Source of the DNA: Archangium lipolyticum
GTDB taxonomy: Bacteria > Myxococcota > Myxococcia > Myxococcales > Myxococcaceae
NCBI RefSeq assembly: GCF_024623785.1
Contig: NZ_JANKBZ010000044.1
Location: 19,208-83,207 of the forward strand
DNA length: 64,000 nucleotides
Direction of reading: 5' to 3'
The notes under the pieces were generated by a model, which had not been told where the DNA came from, ran no database searches, and saw only the letters and a list, made by a program, of their open reading frames with translations. Each line of letters begins with the position of its first letter. Positions within the stretch are counted from its first letter, which is position 1. This document shows positions 8,487 to 18,337 of this stretch, piece after piece. The position numbers and the translations under genes are program-made.

Positions 8487-11327
8487 TCAGGACAGCCAGA
8501 AGTACGCGGAGGCGATGAGTGAGCGCTTCTCCGTTACCTTCGACTTGTTGGCCAGGTCCGCCACCTGCCGGTCCTTCGCCGCGTAGCGCTTCTCCTCCTC
8601 GTTGCGCAGCGAGGCCAGCTTCTTGCGGTACTCGCGCTCCAGCCGCTCCGCGTGCCCGCGGGCTTTCACGCGCTCTGCGGGGTCCTCCTGCGCGCACACC
8701 ACCTTGCGCGCCTCCTGCCAGGCCTCGCGCGCCTTCTCCACCTGCTCGCGCGACTCCAGCAGACAGTCCTCCGCGTACCGGTCCGCCCGCTCCCGCGCCA
8801 GGTCCAGCTCCAGCGCGTTGCGCCGCTCCGCCGCCCGGAGGATCTCCTCCTTGGCCGCCATCAGCGCCTGCTCCTGCATCAGCGACACCGACACCGGGGG
8901 CGGCTGCCGGCGCCGCTCCTCCTTGGCCGACAGCTTCACGAAGTGCTCGCCGTCCGCGAGCGGCAGGGCCCGGAAGCCCTTGCCGTCCCGCTCCAGCACC
9001 AGCACCAGGTGCACCATCTTCTCCTCGGCCTTCAGGCCCGTCGTCTCGAACTTGTAGACGAACCACCAGCCCTCGCTGCCCGCCAGCCGCGCCAGCCGGG
9101 CCGGCAGCCCCGCCGCGTTGAGCTGCAGGTAGCTGATGGCGTCGTGCGTCCGATCGCGCACCGCGTAGGCCGCCTTGGCCACCTGGAGCCGGCCCGAGGC
9201 ACTGTTGTTGCCCAGCACCGAGCCCGTCAGCGCCCGCGCGCCCTGCTGGCGCTTCTCCAGCGCCTCCTTCGTCACGGCGCCCGCCATGCGCAGCCGCCGC
9301 CGCACGTCGCCGTCGAAGCGCTCCATGAGCACCGAGCGCGCCTCCGTCATGCGCGCGCTGATGCGGCCCTCCATGTCCGAGCGCAGCTTGTCGAACGCCT
9401 TGTTGATGTCGTCCGGGTGGCGGCAGGACTGGTAGATGTCCAGGATGCGCCGCTCGAAGTCCACGCCGCTCTCCAGCGCGCCCAGGATTTCATCCGACGC
9501 GCCGAACACGCCGTCGAAGAGGTTCAGCTTCTTCTCCAGCAGCTCGTACAGCCGCGCGTCCGCGGCGTTCTGCCGGTTGAGGAAGTTGATGACGAGCACG
9601 TCCCGCTGCTGGCCATAGCGGTGGCAGCGGCCGATGCGCTGCTCCACGCGCTGCGGGTTCCACGGCAGGTCGTAGTTCACCACCAGGTTGCAGAACTGGA
9701 GGTTGAGGCCCTCGGCGCCCGCCTCGGTGCAGATGAGGATCTGCGTCTTCTCGCGGAACTCGGTGACGAGCGCGCGGCGCTCCTCCGGGCCTCCCCCCGC
9801 GTCACCGGACAGCAGGGAGATCTTCCCCGCGTAGCCGTTGGCCGACAGCAGGTTGAAGAGGTACTGCTGCGTGCGCTTGGACTCGGTGAAGATGAGCGCC
9901 TTCTCCGGCCAGCCCTGTCCCTTCATCACCTTGAAGGTGCGATCCAGGGCGCGCTTGAGGGCCTCGCCCTTGGCGTTCACCTTGATGGAGTCGGCCAGGT
10001 CCGCGTACTGCTTCAGCTCCCACTGCTCGTTCTCGAGCGTGCGGATGCTGACGGGCTTGGCGGGGTCATCCGACCACTCCTCGCCCTCCTCGACGTACTG
10101 CTTGGCCTCCTCGGGCTCGAACATCTCCAGGGCGCGCTGGCCCAGCTTCGCCGCCTCCAGGCGTTTGGCGAGGTTGTCCGCGAGCCGCCGCAGGGTGGGG
10201 GCGATGGCGTACGTGGAGGAGGCCAGCAGCTTGCGGTAGCAGAGCGTGAGCAGCGTCTTCTTGCCCGGCTCGATGGCGGCCACTTCGGAGCGCCGCAGGT
10301 ACTCGCTGACCTTCTCGTAGAGGTCCTGCTCCTCGGGGGAGGGCGCGAAGTCCTCCACGATGGAGCGGCGGTTGGTGTAGCGGACGTACTCGCGCACCTG
10401 ACGGCGCAGCGTGCGCTGCACCACGGGGGCCAGCCGCTCCTTGAGCTCGTTGACGGCGTCCGTCTGAAGGCCGCCCGTCTCCGCCTCCAGCCGGTAGCGG
10501 CTGCGGAAGGCGTGCTCGGGGCCGAGGATCTGCTCGTCCAGGAGCGTCACCAGCCCGAACAGCTCCATCAGGTCGTTCTGCAGCGGGGTGGCGGTGAGCA
10601 GCAGCTTGGGACGGCCGCTGAGCGCGGAGCGGAGCGCCTGGCCCGTCTTGTGGCCCGCACGGTAGGCGTTCCGCAGGCGGTGGGCCTCGTCGATGATGAC
10701 GACGTCCCAGGGAATCTCCGCCACCAGCTGCGCCTTGTTGGCGGCGAACGGGTGCGAGCAGATGACGGGGAAGGGCTGATCGAAGCAGTTGCCCGTGGCG
10801 CGCACGGTGCGGCCGTCGACCATCACGGACTCGAGGTCGAACTTCTCGCGCAGCTCGCTGTTCCACTGCGCCCGCAATACGGCCGGGGCGAGGATCAGGA
10901 TGCGCGTCTTCCCCTCGGCCATGAGCTGGGCGATGACCATGCCCGCCTCGATGGTCTTCCCGAGCCCCACCTCGTCCGCCAGCATGCAGCCGCCACGCGA
11001 CAGCGAATCCATCGCGAAGCACGCGGCCTCGAGCTGGTGGGGGTTGAGATCCACCTTCGCCTCGGCGAGCGCTCCCGCGAGCCGCTCGCGCGAGTCCGAG
11101 CTCTTGATGGTGAGCTCCTCGGCCAGCAGACGCTCGTGGAAGGGCGTCAGCGGCTTTCCCTGCTGCTCAGCATCCGCGCGGACCTCCGTCCCCGCCGCTG
11201 CCGCCGCCGCCGCATCCACCTCCACCCGCAGCTCCCTGAACTCCCTCGCGACCTCCGGCAAGTCCCTGTCTCCCCGTCCGTATGAAACTGGTGCTCGCAC
11301 AGGCGTGTAGCACGAAAGGGGGGCCAT
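8487..11327 (-). CDS. SNF2-family DEAH helicase/translocase (RapA-like)
   Basis: Up to 946 residues. The Walker A region LADEVGLGKTIEAG lies near residue 117 and the DEAH box (VIIDEAHRLRNAYR) near residue 212. Motif III is LLLTATPLQND, and the C-terminal helicase lobe has the AGAEGLNLQFCNLVVNYDLP and RIGRCHRYGQQRDV signatures. The SNF2 order with a long C-terminal coiled coil (RAERRNALELDLARERADRY) resembles RapA and phage-defence SNF2 proteins. No methylase or nuclease partner lies beside it, so a DISARM-type role is not supported. The start is uncertain: no good ribosome site precedes 11327, and a GTG at 11225 has AGGGAG six bases upstream. Confidence 0.9.
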   Translation of the reverse strand: MAPLSCYTPVRAPVSYGRGDRDLPEVAREFRELRVEVDAAAAAAAGTEVRADAEQQGKPLTPFHERLLAEELTIKSSDSRERLAGALAEAKVDLNPHQLEAACFAMDSLSRGGCMLADEVGLGKTIEAGMVIAQLMAEGKTRILILAPAVLRAQWNSELREKFDLESVMVDGRTVRATGNCFDQPFPVICSHPFAANKAQLVAEIPWDVVIIDEAHRLRNAYRAGHKTGQALRSALSGRPKLLLTATPLQNDLMELFGLVTLLDEQILGPEHAFRSRYRLEAETGGLQTDAVNELKERLAPVVQRTLRRQVREYVRYTNRRSIVEDFAPSPEEQDLYEKVSEYLRRSEVAAIEPGKKTLLTLCYRKLLASSTYAIAPTLRRLADNLAKRLEAAKLGQRALEMFEPEEAKQYVEEGEEWSDDPAKPVSIRTLENEQWELKQYADLADSIKVNAKGEALKRALDRTFKVMKGQGWPEKALIFTESKRTQQYLFNLLSANGYAGKISLLSGDAGGGPEERRALVTEFREKTQILICTEAGAEGLNLQFCNLVVNYDLPWNPQRVEQRIGRCHRYGQQRDVLVINFLNRQNAADARLYELLEKKLNLFDGVFGASDEILGALESGVDFERRILDIYQSCRHPDDINKAFDKLRSDMEGRISARMTEARSVLMERFDGDVRRRLRMAGAVTKEALEKRQQGARALTGSVLGNNSASGRLQVAKAAYAVRDRTHDAISYLQLNAAGLPARLARLAGSEGWWFVYKFETTGLKAEEKMVHLVLVLERDGKGFRALPLADGEHFVKLSAKEERRRQPPPVSVSLMQEQALMAAKEEILRAAERRNALELDLARERADRYAEDCLLESREQVEKAREAWQEARKVVCAQEDPAERVKARGHAERLEREYRKKLASLRNEEEKRYAAKDRQVADLANKSKVTEKRSLIASAYFWLS

Positions 11328-11474
11328 TTTGGGAAGTGCGACGGATGTGTAAAGGGGGTCTTTTCCGAGGCCGAAAACTCGGCTCCGGAGCGATTGGCAC
11401 GCTTTTTCTTCGGGAGCGTCGTCGCGCGAGCGTGTGCGCGAGGGTGTGGTGCGTGCGGGATTTGACGGAAGGAG

Positions 11475-12800
11475 TTACAGGATGCCCCGCGCCTTCACGT
11501 GCAGATAGGTGTTGACGGCCGCGGCGCCGAAGCCCTTCGCGGGAGCCCGCACTACGAGTGCACCCGCGTCTCGAAGCGTGAGCGCCGTGCGCTGGTAGTC
11601 CTCCTCGAGGCGCGTGGCGGCCTGACGCGCGTAGGCGTCCTGCTCGGAGGAGGGCACGCGGGTGGCGGCTCCCTGGAGGTCCTCGTCCAGCAGCGAGGCC
11701 ACTACGGGCAGGTGGCGGGGACGCAGCGCCAGGGTGCGCGCCAGCAACGTGCCCGAGGCGTCCGGATCCACCAGGTCCGTGAAGAGCACCACCAGCGAGC
11801 GCCGCGAGGAGCGCGCGAAGGCGAAGTCGTAGGCGCGGCCGTAGTCGCTCTCTTCCAGGGCCGCCTCGGCGCGGTAGAGGGACTCGGTGAGCAGACGCAG
11901 GTGCTCGTGGCCCTTGCGTGGCGGGAGGTAGGCGCGCACGTCGCTGGCGAAGGCGAGCACGCCCACCATGTCCCCCGCGTCCAGGCTCACCTTGGCCAGC
12001 CGCAGCGCCGCGTCCACCGCGTGGTCCAGCTTGCGTCGGCCATCCACCCGGCCCGCCATGTGACGCCCGCAGTCGAGCAGCAGCAGCACGGGCTGGTTCC
12101 GCTCGGGCTGGTACACGCGCACCATGGTGCGGCCCCGGCGCGCCGAGGCCTTCCAGTCCACCGTGCGGTAGTCATCCCCGGTGCGGTACTCGCGCAGGGA
12201 CTCGAACTCACGGCCCTCGGCGGAGCGGCGCAGGGTGCGTTCGGCGGGTGCATCCGAGGCCACGGCGAGCGCCAGGGCCTCCCGCGTCAGCGCGGAGAGA
12301 TCCGGGTACACCTTCACGTTCTGCTCGAGGGGCACGCGGACCTGGCGCGCGCACAGACCCAGCGGGCCCAGCAGGCGCAGGTGCACATCCCCGAGGCGCA
12401 GGTCTCCGCGCGCGGGCGGCGTGAGGGTGTAGGTGAGGGTTGCGCGGGGCGCGTCCGGGGTGAGGGAGAAGGGCTGTTCGTGCCCGCGTACCTCTACGCC
12501 CGAGGGCACCTCGTCGCGCACGCGGCCTCGTACGGGCTTCTGTCCGGCCAGATCCAGCTCCAGGCGCACGGGGTTGGCGGTGCCCGAGGAGAGGACAGGT
12601 TCCACTCCGCGCCGCACCTCCACGTCCGAGGCACGAGGGGCGGAGAGGAAGTCGAATGCGCACAGCAGCAGCACCGCCGCGTCCAGGGCGACGGCGAGCC
12701 ACACGAACGCGGAGCCGGCCACGGCGAGCGCCGCGGGCACGAGGGCCACCGCGACGAGCGCCACGGCGAGCCCCGTGGGGACGGGCCGTCCGAGGCTCAC
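11475..12800 (-). CDS. DUF58 domain protein (MoxR-associated, VWA-like)
   Basis: The 441-residue protein has two N-terminal membrane segments (residues ~8-48). The DUF58 core follows, with [29 protein letters not shown] near residue 200 and a degenerate VWA-like region ([13 protein letters not shown]). DUF58 proteins pair with MoxR ATPases, probably in envelope or chaperone-type assembly. The start overlaps the MoxR stop by four bases. Last gene of a three-gene minus-strand operon. Confidence 0.9.
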   Translation of the reverse strand: MSLGRPVPTGLAVALVAVALVPAALAVAGSAFVWLAVALDAAVLLLCAFDFLSAPRASDVEVRRGVEPVLSSGTANPVRLELDLAGQKPVRGRVRDEVPSGVEVRGHEQPFSLTPDAPRATLTYTLTPPARGDLRLGDVHLRLLGPLGLCARQVRVPLEQNVKVYPDLSALTREALALAVASDAPAERTLRRSAEGREFESLREYRTGDDYRTVDWKASARRGRTMVRVYQPERNQPVLLLLDCGRHMAGRVDGRRKLDHAVDAALRLAKVSLDAGDMVGVLAFASDVRAYLPPRKGHEHLRLLTESLYRAEAALEESDYGRAYDFAFARSSRRSLVVLFTDLVDPDASGTLLARTLALRPRHLPVVASLLDEDLQGAATRVPSSEQDAYARQAATRLEEDYQRTALTLRDAGALVVRAPAKGFGAAAVNTYLHVKARGIL

Positions 12801-13774
12801 CGGGGGACCTGGACGCGCTCCAACGTCTGGCGGAGCACGTCGTCCGCGGTGAGGCCCTCCACCTCCGCCTCGGCCTTCAGCAGCAGACGGTGGTTGAGGA
12901 CGCTGGGGCAGACGGACTTCACGTCGTCCGGGGTGACGAAGTCGCTCCCGTTGAGGGCCGCGCGGGCCTTGGCCGCCGCGAGCAGCGCCTGCGACGAGCG
13001 GGGGGAGGCGCCCAGACGCACGCGCGGGTTGGAGCGCGTCTCGCGGATGAGCCGTACCACGTAGGAGAGGATGGAGTCGTCACAGGCCACGCGCGCCGCC
13101 TGGACCTGCAACTCCGCGAGCGCGGAGGCGTCGAGCACCCGCTCCACCTGGGCGGCCTTGCCCTGGCGCTGGTGGAAGGCGCGCACCATGTCCAGCTCGG
13201 ACTCGGGCGGCGGGTAGCCCACGCGCACCCGCATCAGGAAGCGGTCCAGCTGCGCCTCGGGCAGCGGGTAGGTGCCCTCCAGCTCCAGCGGGTTCTGCGT
13301 GGCCACCACGAAGAAGTGGGAGGGCAGCGCGTGCGTGGTGCCGTCGATGGTGACCTGCCGCTCCTCCATGGCCTCCAGCAGCGCGGCCTGCGTCTTGGGC
13401 GGGGTGCGGTTGATTTCATCCGCCACCAGCACCTCGGTGAAGACGGGGCCCTTCACCAGCTGGAAGGCGTTGTCCTGGGGCCGGAAGACGTTGGTGCCGA
13501 GGATGTCGCTCGGCATCAGGTCCGGGGTGAACTGGACGCGGGTGAAGGCGAGGCCCAGGGCGGAGGCCATGCTGCGCGCGGTGAGCGTCTTGGCCACGCC
13601 GGGGACGCCCTCCAGCAGCACGTGCCCGCGCGCGAGGAACGCGGTGACCAGATCGGCCACCACCTGAGGCTGGCCGAGCACCGTGCCCTCCAGCGCGTGG
13701 ACGAGGCGCTCCAGGGCGGGGCTCCGGTTGACGGGGGCCGTGGCGGTGGCCACGGCGGTAGGCGACGACGTCAT
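12797..13774 (-). CDS. MoxR-family AAA+ ATPase
   Basis: The 325-residue AAA+ ATPase shows Walker A GVPGVAKT near residue 57, Walker [13 protein letters not shown] near residue 118, and sensor 1 [20 protein letters not shown], which is diagnostic for MoxR. MoxR proteins act as chaperone-like ATPases with DUF58/VWA partners, and the DUF58 gene follows with a 4-bp overlap. Its own start overlaps the preceding zinc-ribbon gene stop by four bases. Confidence 0.94.
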   Translation of the reverse strand: MTSSPTAVATATAPVNRSPALERLVHALEGTVLGQPQVVADLVTAFLARGHVLLEGVPGVAKTLTARSMASALGLAFTRVQFTPDLMPSDILGTNVFRPQDNAFQLVKGPVFTEVLVADEINRTPPKTQAALLEAMEERQVTIDGTTHALPSHFFVVATQNPLELEGTYPLPEAQLDRFLMRVRVGYPPPESELDMVRAFHQRQGKAAQVERVLDASALAELQVQAARVACDDSILSYVVRLIRETRSNPRVRLGASPRSSQALLAAAKARAALNGSDFVTPDDVKSVCPSVLNHRLLLKAEAEVEGLTADDVLRQTLERVQVPR

Positions 13775-14838
13775 GACGCGGGCTTCTCCTTCAGTCCGAG
13801 CAGCGTGCCCGCCAGGCCCGTCAGCGCGCCCAGCATGCCGAGGAACACGCCCATGCTGGGGGAGGAGTTCATGATGGTCGCGTTGCCGATGGGCGAGGGC
13901 ACCTCGGTGGCGTCATACGAGAGCTTCATGAAGATGATGCACCAGAGGACGGAGAAGACGGACAGGCCGAGCTGCGCCAACCAGGGGATGAGCACGTTGA
14001 GGTTGGGCAGCAACCGGCGCACGCGTACGGCGATGGAGCCGAGGATTCCGGCGGCCGCCAGCACGGCCATGAGTCCCAGGCTCATGAGCCCGAGGATCTC
14101 TCCGTCCTCGGCCGTCTCCTTCCAGGGGAGGAAGGCGGAGAGGATGACCACGCAGCCGCCCGCGAAGGCGATCTTGTCGGCGAGGCCCAGCACGCCCACG
14201 AAGTCGCGGAAGTCCTCGATGACCTGCTCGGGGGCGACGATCTGCCCGGTGCCGGTGTTGGAGGTGTCGCGGGGCGGGACGTAGTTGATGTCCGCCGGAT
14301 CGAGCTCGGTCTGCTGCGGCTGGCGCCGGGGAGGGGCGGGACGGGCAGCGCCGCCAGCGGGGCGGGGCGCGGCGGTCCCTCGGGAGCCGGTGGAGGGACG
14401 GCCGCTCGCGGTGCGCGGGGGCGCGTTGCGGACGATGTCCTCCATGTTCTTGATGTTGGTGGCGTCCTCGTCCGGGAGGGCCGGGGCGGCGGGACGGGCC
14501 CCCGAGGCGGTGGTGACGCGGGGACGGGAGCCCGTGGCCGCGGCGCTCCGGCCGGCGGGACGGGACGCGGTGCCGCGCGTGCCCGGGGCGGTGCGCGGGC
14601 GGGTCGAGGCGGCCGGTTTGCGAGCGGGGGGCGGCCTGGAGTCCGGCGCGTCACCCGAGTCCTGGGGAGCGTCCGTCGAGAGGAAAGAGCCGTCGATGAT
14701 GTAGTCGCAAGAAGGGCAGATGGAGGTGCCATCCGCGACCTTGTTGCCACAGCCAGGGCAGTTCAGGACCGGCGCTCCTTTTGAAGCGGAAAAGCGCCGA
14801 GCATCTTCCGGTGCCCGGTGGTCCAAGTCAAACGGCAT
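13771..14838 (-). CDS. Zinc-ribbon membrane protein of the MoxR/DUF58 operon
   Basis: [21 protein letters not shown] zinc ribbon sits at the N-terminus. A ~130-residue Pro/Arg/Ala-rich linker follows, then three hydrophobic segments near the C-terminus (ending [16 protein letters not shown]). Function unknown. The start is a judgement: the ATG at 14838 adds about 24 residues before the ribbon and has a weak ribosome site. A CTG at 14766 has AAAGGAG upstream and would give a protein beginning directly with the ribbon (NCPGCGNKV). Confidence 0.75.
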   Translation of the reverse strand: MPFDLDHRAPEDARRFSASKGAPVLNCPGCGNKVADGTSICPSCDYIIDGSFLSTDAPQDSGDAPDSRPPPARKPAASTRPRTAPGTRGTASRPAGRSAAATGSRPRVTTASGARPAAPALPDEDATNIKNMEDIVRNAPPRTASGRPSTGSRGTAAPRPAGGAARPAPPRRQPQQTELDPADINYVPPRDTSNTGTGQIVAPEQVIEDFRDFVGVLGLADKIAFAGGCVVILSAFLPWKETAEDGEILGLMSLGLMAVLAAAGILGSIAVRVRRLLPNLNVLIPWLAQLGLSVFSVLWCIIFMKLSYDATEVPSPIGNATIMNSSPSMGVFLGMLGALTGLAGTLLGLKEKPAS

Positions 14839-14890
14839 CAAGAGGCTAACCCCTGGATTTTCGCGGGGAATTGGCCTAGGCGGAGCGGCC

Positions 14891-16945
14891 ATGGGTTCTC
14901 TTCGCGCCGCCGTGCCCGCCTGTCTGCTGTGGAGTCTGCTGCTCTCGGGCTGTGTCCACTCCGCGCCGTCGCCGGACACGGGGGAGGGGAGGGAGGTGGC
15001 TGTCTGGGAGGATCGCCGCTCGCTGGCGGACGGGCGGCTGGTGGAACTGGCGAGCCGAGGGGCCGTGCCGGTGCGCGTGCGGGCGCTGCGTGCACTCGCT
15101 CGCATCCAGGAGCTTTCCACGCTCGAGGCCGTGCTGACCGGGCTCGGTGCAGCCGAGGCGCCGGTGCGCGACGAGGCCGCCTTCGCCGCCGGAGTGCTGG
15201 CGCTCTCGTGGGAGCCGCTCACGGACGCGGAGAAGACGCGAATGACGGAGGCGCTGCTCGCCGCCGAGGCCGGGGAGACAGACGAGGGTGTCCGGCGCAC
15301 GCTGCTCGATTCGCTGGGCAAGCTGGCGACGCCGGGAGCGGTACGTCGGCTGTCGGAGCGGCTCGCGGATGGACGTCCGGGAGGGGCGGGGCGGGCGGCC
15401 GTGGCCCTCGGAGTGGCGGCGCGCAGGGGCGCGTCGATGGCGGAGGTTCCGCTGGAGCCGGTGTCGGCGCTGACGCGGCCCGGCCAGCCAGAGGAGTCCC
15501 GGTATGGCGGGGCCTACCTGCTGGCGCTCGCGAAACGTCCCGAGGCGTTGCCGTTCCTGCGTGGCTGCCTCGGGGACGAGGCTCCCGATGTGCGCGCCCT
15601 GTGCGTGAAGGGGATGGGAGACATGGGAGGCCCGGAGGACGCGGCCGTGGTGGGCCGGTTGCTGAGCGATGAGGCGCCGCGCGTGGCGGCCGAGGCGGCG
15701 CGGTCGCTCGCGAAGCTGGCCGGGCGCTGCGGTGGGGACTGCACGCCGATGGACGAGTTGCTGGCGCTGAAGTCCCGGGCCGGGAGCGTGGCGCGGGGAG
15801 ACTCCGCGGCGGGCCATGCGCTGCTCGCGCTGGCACAGCAGGGATTGCCCGAGGCGGGCCGTCCGGTGCTGGTGGCGCTACGGCGTGCGCTCCAGGACGC
15901 GGTGCCGGGCGCGGCGTTCGAGGTGGCCACGGGTGACCTGATGAACCTGGACTGCCGATTGGCGGCGGCGCTCGATCGGCAGACGGGGACGCTCGACGAG
16001 GTCTTGCGCTGTGGCGGTGGCCGGGTGCCTGAGGCGCGGCGGCTGGCGCTCGGCCTGCGCGAGATTGCCCAGTCACGTGGGAAGGGAGGCGCGAGTGGTG
16101 CGGTGAAGTACCTCTCGCACCCGGACACGAGGGTGCGGCTGGCCGCGCTCGATGCGGTGTCGAGCCGTCCCGTGCCCGAGGCCGCCGGGCCCGTGCGGGA
16201 GCTCCTCGGCGGGAGCGACCCGGTGGTAGCCGCCTCGGCGGCGGGAGCGGCCGGGAAGTTGAAGGACGGGGAGGCACTGCCGCGGGTGCGAGTGCTCGCG
16301 GAGCGTGTGCCCCAGGAGCCGGACCTGGCGGAGCCGGTGGCGGGCGGGCTGGTGGACCTGGCGGGGAAGGACGCGGAGCCGGTGCTGAGGACATGGCTCC
16401 AGCACCCGCACGCCAACGTGCGCCGGGTGGCGGCCGAATTCCTCTCTGGCCTCACGGGTCAGCCCGTGCGAGCCCCTCACGTGGAGCTGCCAGCGGATGC
16501 GCGCCGTCCCGAGCCCGCTCCGGAGGGGACCACGCTCACCTTCCGCACGAACAAGGGAACGTTCACGGTGGCGCTGGATGCGGAGGCGCCGTTGACCTCG
16601 GGCAACCTGGTGACGCTCGCGCGCCAGGGCTACTTCCGAGGCATCACCTTCCACCGGGTGGTGCCGGACTTCGTCGCGCAGGGCGGAGACCCGCGCGGAG
16701 ACGGGGAGGGTGGACCGGGCTACTCCATCCGTTGCGAGATGACGCGTCGGCCCTACCGCCGGGGGGTGATGGGGATGGCGCTGTCGGGCAAGGACACGGG
16801 CGGCAGCCAGTTCTTCTTCACGTACTCGCCGCAGCCGCACCTGGATGGCCGTTACACGGCCTTCGGCGAGGTGACGCGGGGTCTGGACGTGGTGGACCGG
16901 CTCCTGGAGGGCGACACCATCCTCGACGTGGAGGTGTCGCCCTGA
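14891..16945 (+). CDS. HEAT-repeat lipoprotein fused to a cyclophilin-type peptidyl-prolyl isomerase
   Basis: The 684-residue protein begins with a lipoprotein signal (LLWSLLLSGC). About 500 residues of HEAT/Armadillo-like repeats follow (AVRRLSERLADG, AVRVLA-type helices, SNPVVAASAAGAAGKL-like units). A C-terminal cyclophilin domain of about 140 residues includes FHRVVPDFVAQGGDP and GGSQFFFTY, the catalytic-loop motifs containing the Arg and Phe/Gln residues of active cyclophilins. It is probably a periplasmic or outer-membrane-anchored folding factor. It converges with the HD-GYP gene, with a bidirectional hairpin between them. Confidence 0.9.
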   Translation: MGSLRAAVPACLLWSLLLSGCVHSAPSPDTGEGREVAVWEDRRSLADGRLVELASRGAVPVRVRALRALARIQELSTLEAVLTGLGAAEAPVRDEAAFAAGVLALSWEPLTDAEKTRMTEALLAAEAGETDEGVRRTLLDSLGKLATPGAVRRLSERLADGRPGGAGRAAVALGVAARRGASMAEVPLEPVSALTRPGQPEESRYGGAYLLALAKRPEALPFLRGCLGDEAPDVRALCVKGMGDMGGPEDAAVVGRLLSDEAPRVAAEAARSLAKLAGRCGGDCTPMDELLALKSRAGSVARGDSAAGHALLALAQQGLPEAGRPVLVALRRALQDAVPGAAFEVATGDLMNLDCRLAAALDRQTGTLDEVLRCGGGRVPEARRLALGLREIAQSRGKGGASGAVKYLSHPDTRVRLAALDAVSSRPVPEAAGPVRELLGGSDPVVAASAAGAAGKLKDGEALPRVRVLAERVPQEPDLAEPVAGGLVDLAGKDAEPVLRTWLQHPHANVRRVAAEFLSGLTGQPVRAPHVELPADARRPEPAPEGTTLTFRTNKGTFTVALDAEAPLTSGNLVTLARQGYFRGITFHRVVPDFVAQGGDPRGDGEGGPGYSIRCEMTRRPYRRGVMGMALSGKDTGGSQFFFTYSPQPHLDGRYTAFGEVTRGLDVVDRLLEGDTILDVEVSP

Positions 16946-16954
16946 GAGGAGGGG

Positions 16955-16980
16955 AGCTGCGCGGAGGTCCGCTCAGCTCG
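16955..16980. terminator. Bidirectional hairpin between convergent genes
   Basis: GAGCTG-C-GCGGA pairs with TCCGC-T-CAGCTC around a two-base loop (11 pairs with one C/T mismatch). It sits between the cyclophilin and HD-GYP stop codons and overlaps the latter. There is no long T run, so termination strength is uncertain. Confidence 0.5.
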
Positions 16981-18079
16981 CGACGCGGTTGGGCACCTTG
17001 CCCGGCGTGAAGCCGGCCCAGAGTGCGTTCTCCGCGTTCTCCATGTCCTCGACCTTCTTGCGGATGCGCTGCCACTCCGAGTCCGGAATGCGCAGGAAGG
17101 CCTCGGCCACCTCGGGATCGAACTGCGTGCCCGAGCAGCGCTTGATCTCATCGCGCGCCACGGACATCGGCCGGCCCTTGCGGTACGGACGGTCCGACGT
17201 GATGGCGTCCACCGTGTCCGCGATCGCGAAGATGCGCGCCCCGATCACGATCTCCTTGCCCTTGAGCCCCTGCGGATAGCCCTTGCCGTCCCACCGCTCC
17301 TGGTGGTGCAGCACGATCAGCGAGGCCTCGTGCAGGTACGGCATCTTCGCGAGGATCTTGTAGCCGTACTCGGGATGCTTGCGCATCTCCACCCATTCCT
17401 CGGGCGAGAGCGGACCGGGCTTGAGCAGGATCGTATCGCTCACGCCGATCTTCCCGATGTCGTGCAGCAGCGCTCCCTGCTCCACCACCTCGAGCTGCTC
17501 CCCGCTCAGGGCGATCTCCTCACCGATACGCCTCGAGTACAGCGACACCCGGCGCGAGTGCCACTGCGTCTCGGTGTCGCGGTAGTCGAGCGCGCTGATG
17601 AGGCCATCGAGCAGGCCGTTGGTGCGCTCCACCACCATGCGTTCCAGGTCGCGGTTGATCGCGGTCAACTCCGCGTTCTTTTCCGCCACCTCACGCGTCA
17701 ACCTCTCATTCGCCTCCACCAGACGGCAGTGTTCGAAGGCCTGCCGCACGGCACTGGTCAGCTCACTGAGCGACCAGGGCTTGCCCAGCAGGCGGAACAC
17801 CTCACCCCGGTTGACGGCTTCGGATGCCGTGCGGAAATCCGCGGCGGCGGTGAGCATCAAGCGGACCGCGCGAGGATTCTTCTCGCGCAGCGTTCGCAGC
17901 AGCTCCACGCCGTTGAGCAACGGCATCATGAAGTCCGTCAGCACCACCTGGAAACCTTCTTCCTTGGCGGCCTGGGCCGGATCCGTATGGGTGATGACCT
18001 CGTAACCCTCCGACTGGAGAATCCGCGAAAGCGCGGCGAGAATGAGGGGATCGTCATCCACCACGAGGATGCGGTCCAT
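16973..18079 (-). CDS. Response regulator with HD-GYP c-di-GMP phosphodiesterase output
   Basis: The 368-residue protein has an N-terminal receiver domain with the acidic pair (VVDDDP), the phospho-acceptor Asp in LTDFMMPLLNG near residue 52 and the conserved Lys in LLGKPWS. A coiled-coil linker (ANERLTREVAEKNAELTAINRD) leads to an HD-GYP domain with HDIGKIGV, the HHQERWDGKGYPQGLKG signature and a complete HD metal set. HD-GYP domains hydrolyse cyclic di-GMP. The ATG at 18079 has GGGAGG upstream. No partner histidine kinase is adjacent. Confidence 0.93.
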   Translation of the reverse strand: MDRILVVDDDPLILAALSRILQSEGYEVITHTDPAQAAKEEGFQVVLTDFMMPLLNGVELLRTLREKNPRAVRLMLTAAADFRTASEAVNRGEVFRLLGKPWSLSELTSAVRQAFEHCRLVEANERLTREVAEKNAELTAINRDLERMVVERTNGLLDGLISALDYRDTETQWHSRRVSLYSRRIGEEIALSGEQLEVVEQGALLHDIGKIGVSDTILLKPGPLSPEEWVEMRKHPEYGYKILAKMPYLHEASLIVLHHQERWDGKGYPQGLKGKEIVIGARIFAIADTVDAITSDRPYRKGRPMSVARDEIKRCSGTQFDPEVAEAFLRIPDSEWQRIRKKVEDMENAENALWAGFTPGKVPNRVAS

Positions 18080-18254
18080 GAACCAAGCCTCCCAGCCCTT
18101 ACAGGACGGACGTTGAAGAACCGGGCTGTTATACACGGCTTCGCACCCAAAGGTCACACCCGCCAGGTGTGGGCTCCGCTTCTTGCTTGCTTCACAACCC
18201 CTCGAAACCTCTGTTCTTTCTGAAATCGGAGGGACGACCTGTCTCACGAGCCGC

Positions 18255-18306
18255 TTGCCTGTCCGGCTGGGGGTGGTCTATGGTGCGCCACATTGCTGCA
18301 ATGTGG
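18255..18306 (+). promoter_or_regulatory. Predicted promoter with a 19-bp perfect palindromic operator
   Basis: TTGCCT (18255-18260) and TATGGT (18279-18284) are 18 bp apart. Immediately downstream, at the expected transcription start, lies CCACATTGCTGCAATGTGG (18288-18306), a perfect palindrome with 9-bp arms. It precedes the DapB-fold dehydrogenase and MaoC genes, suggesting that a dimeric repressor controls them. Confidence 0.55.
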
Positions 18307-18337
18307 TGTAACTCCTTGATTTTAGGAGAGTTCTCCG

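Noticed and set aside
8487..11327. SNF2 helicase as part of a DISARM or similar defence locus
   Set aside because: Neighbours are a sugar importer and a MoxR operon; no methyltransferase, DUF1998 or phospholipase-D gene is adjacent.
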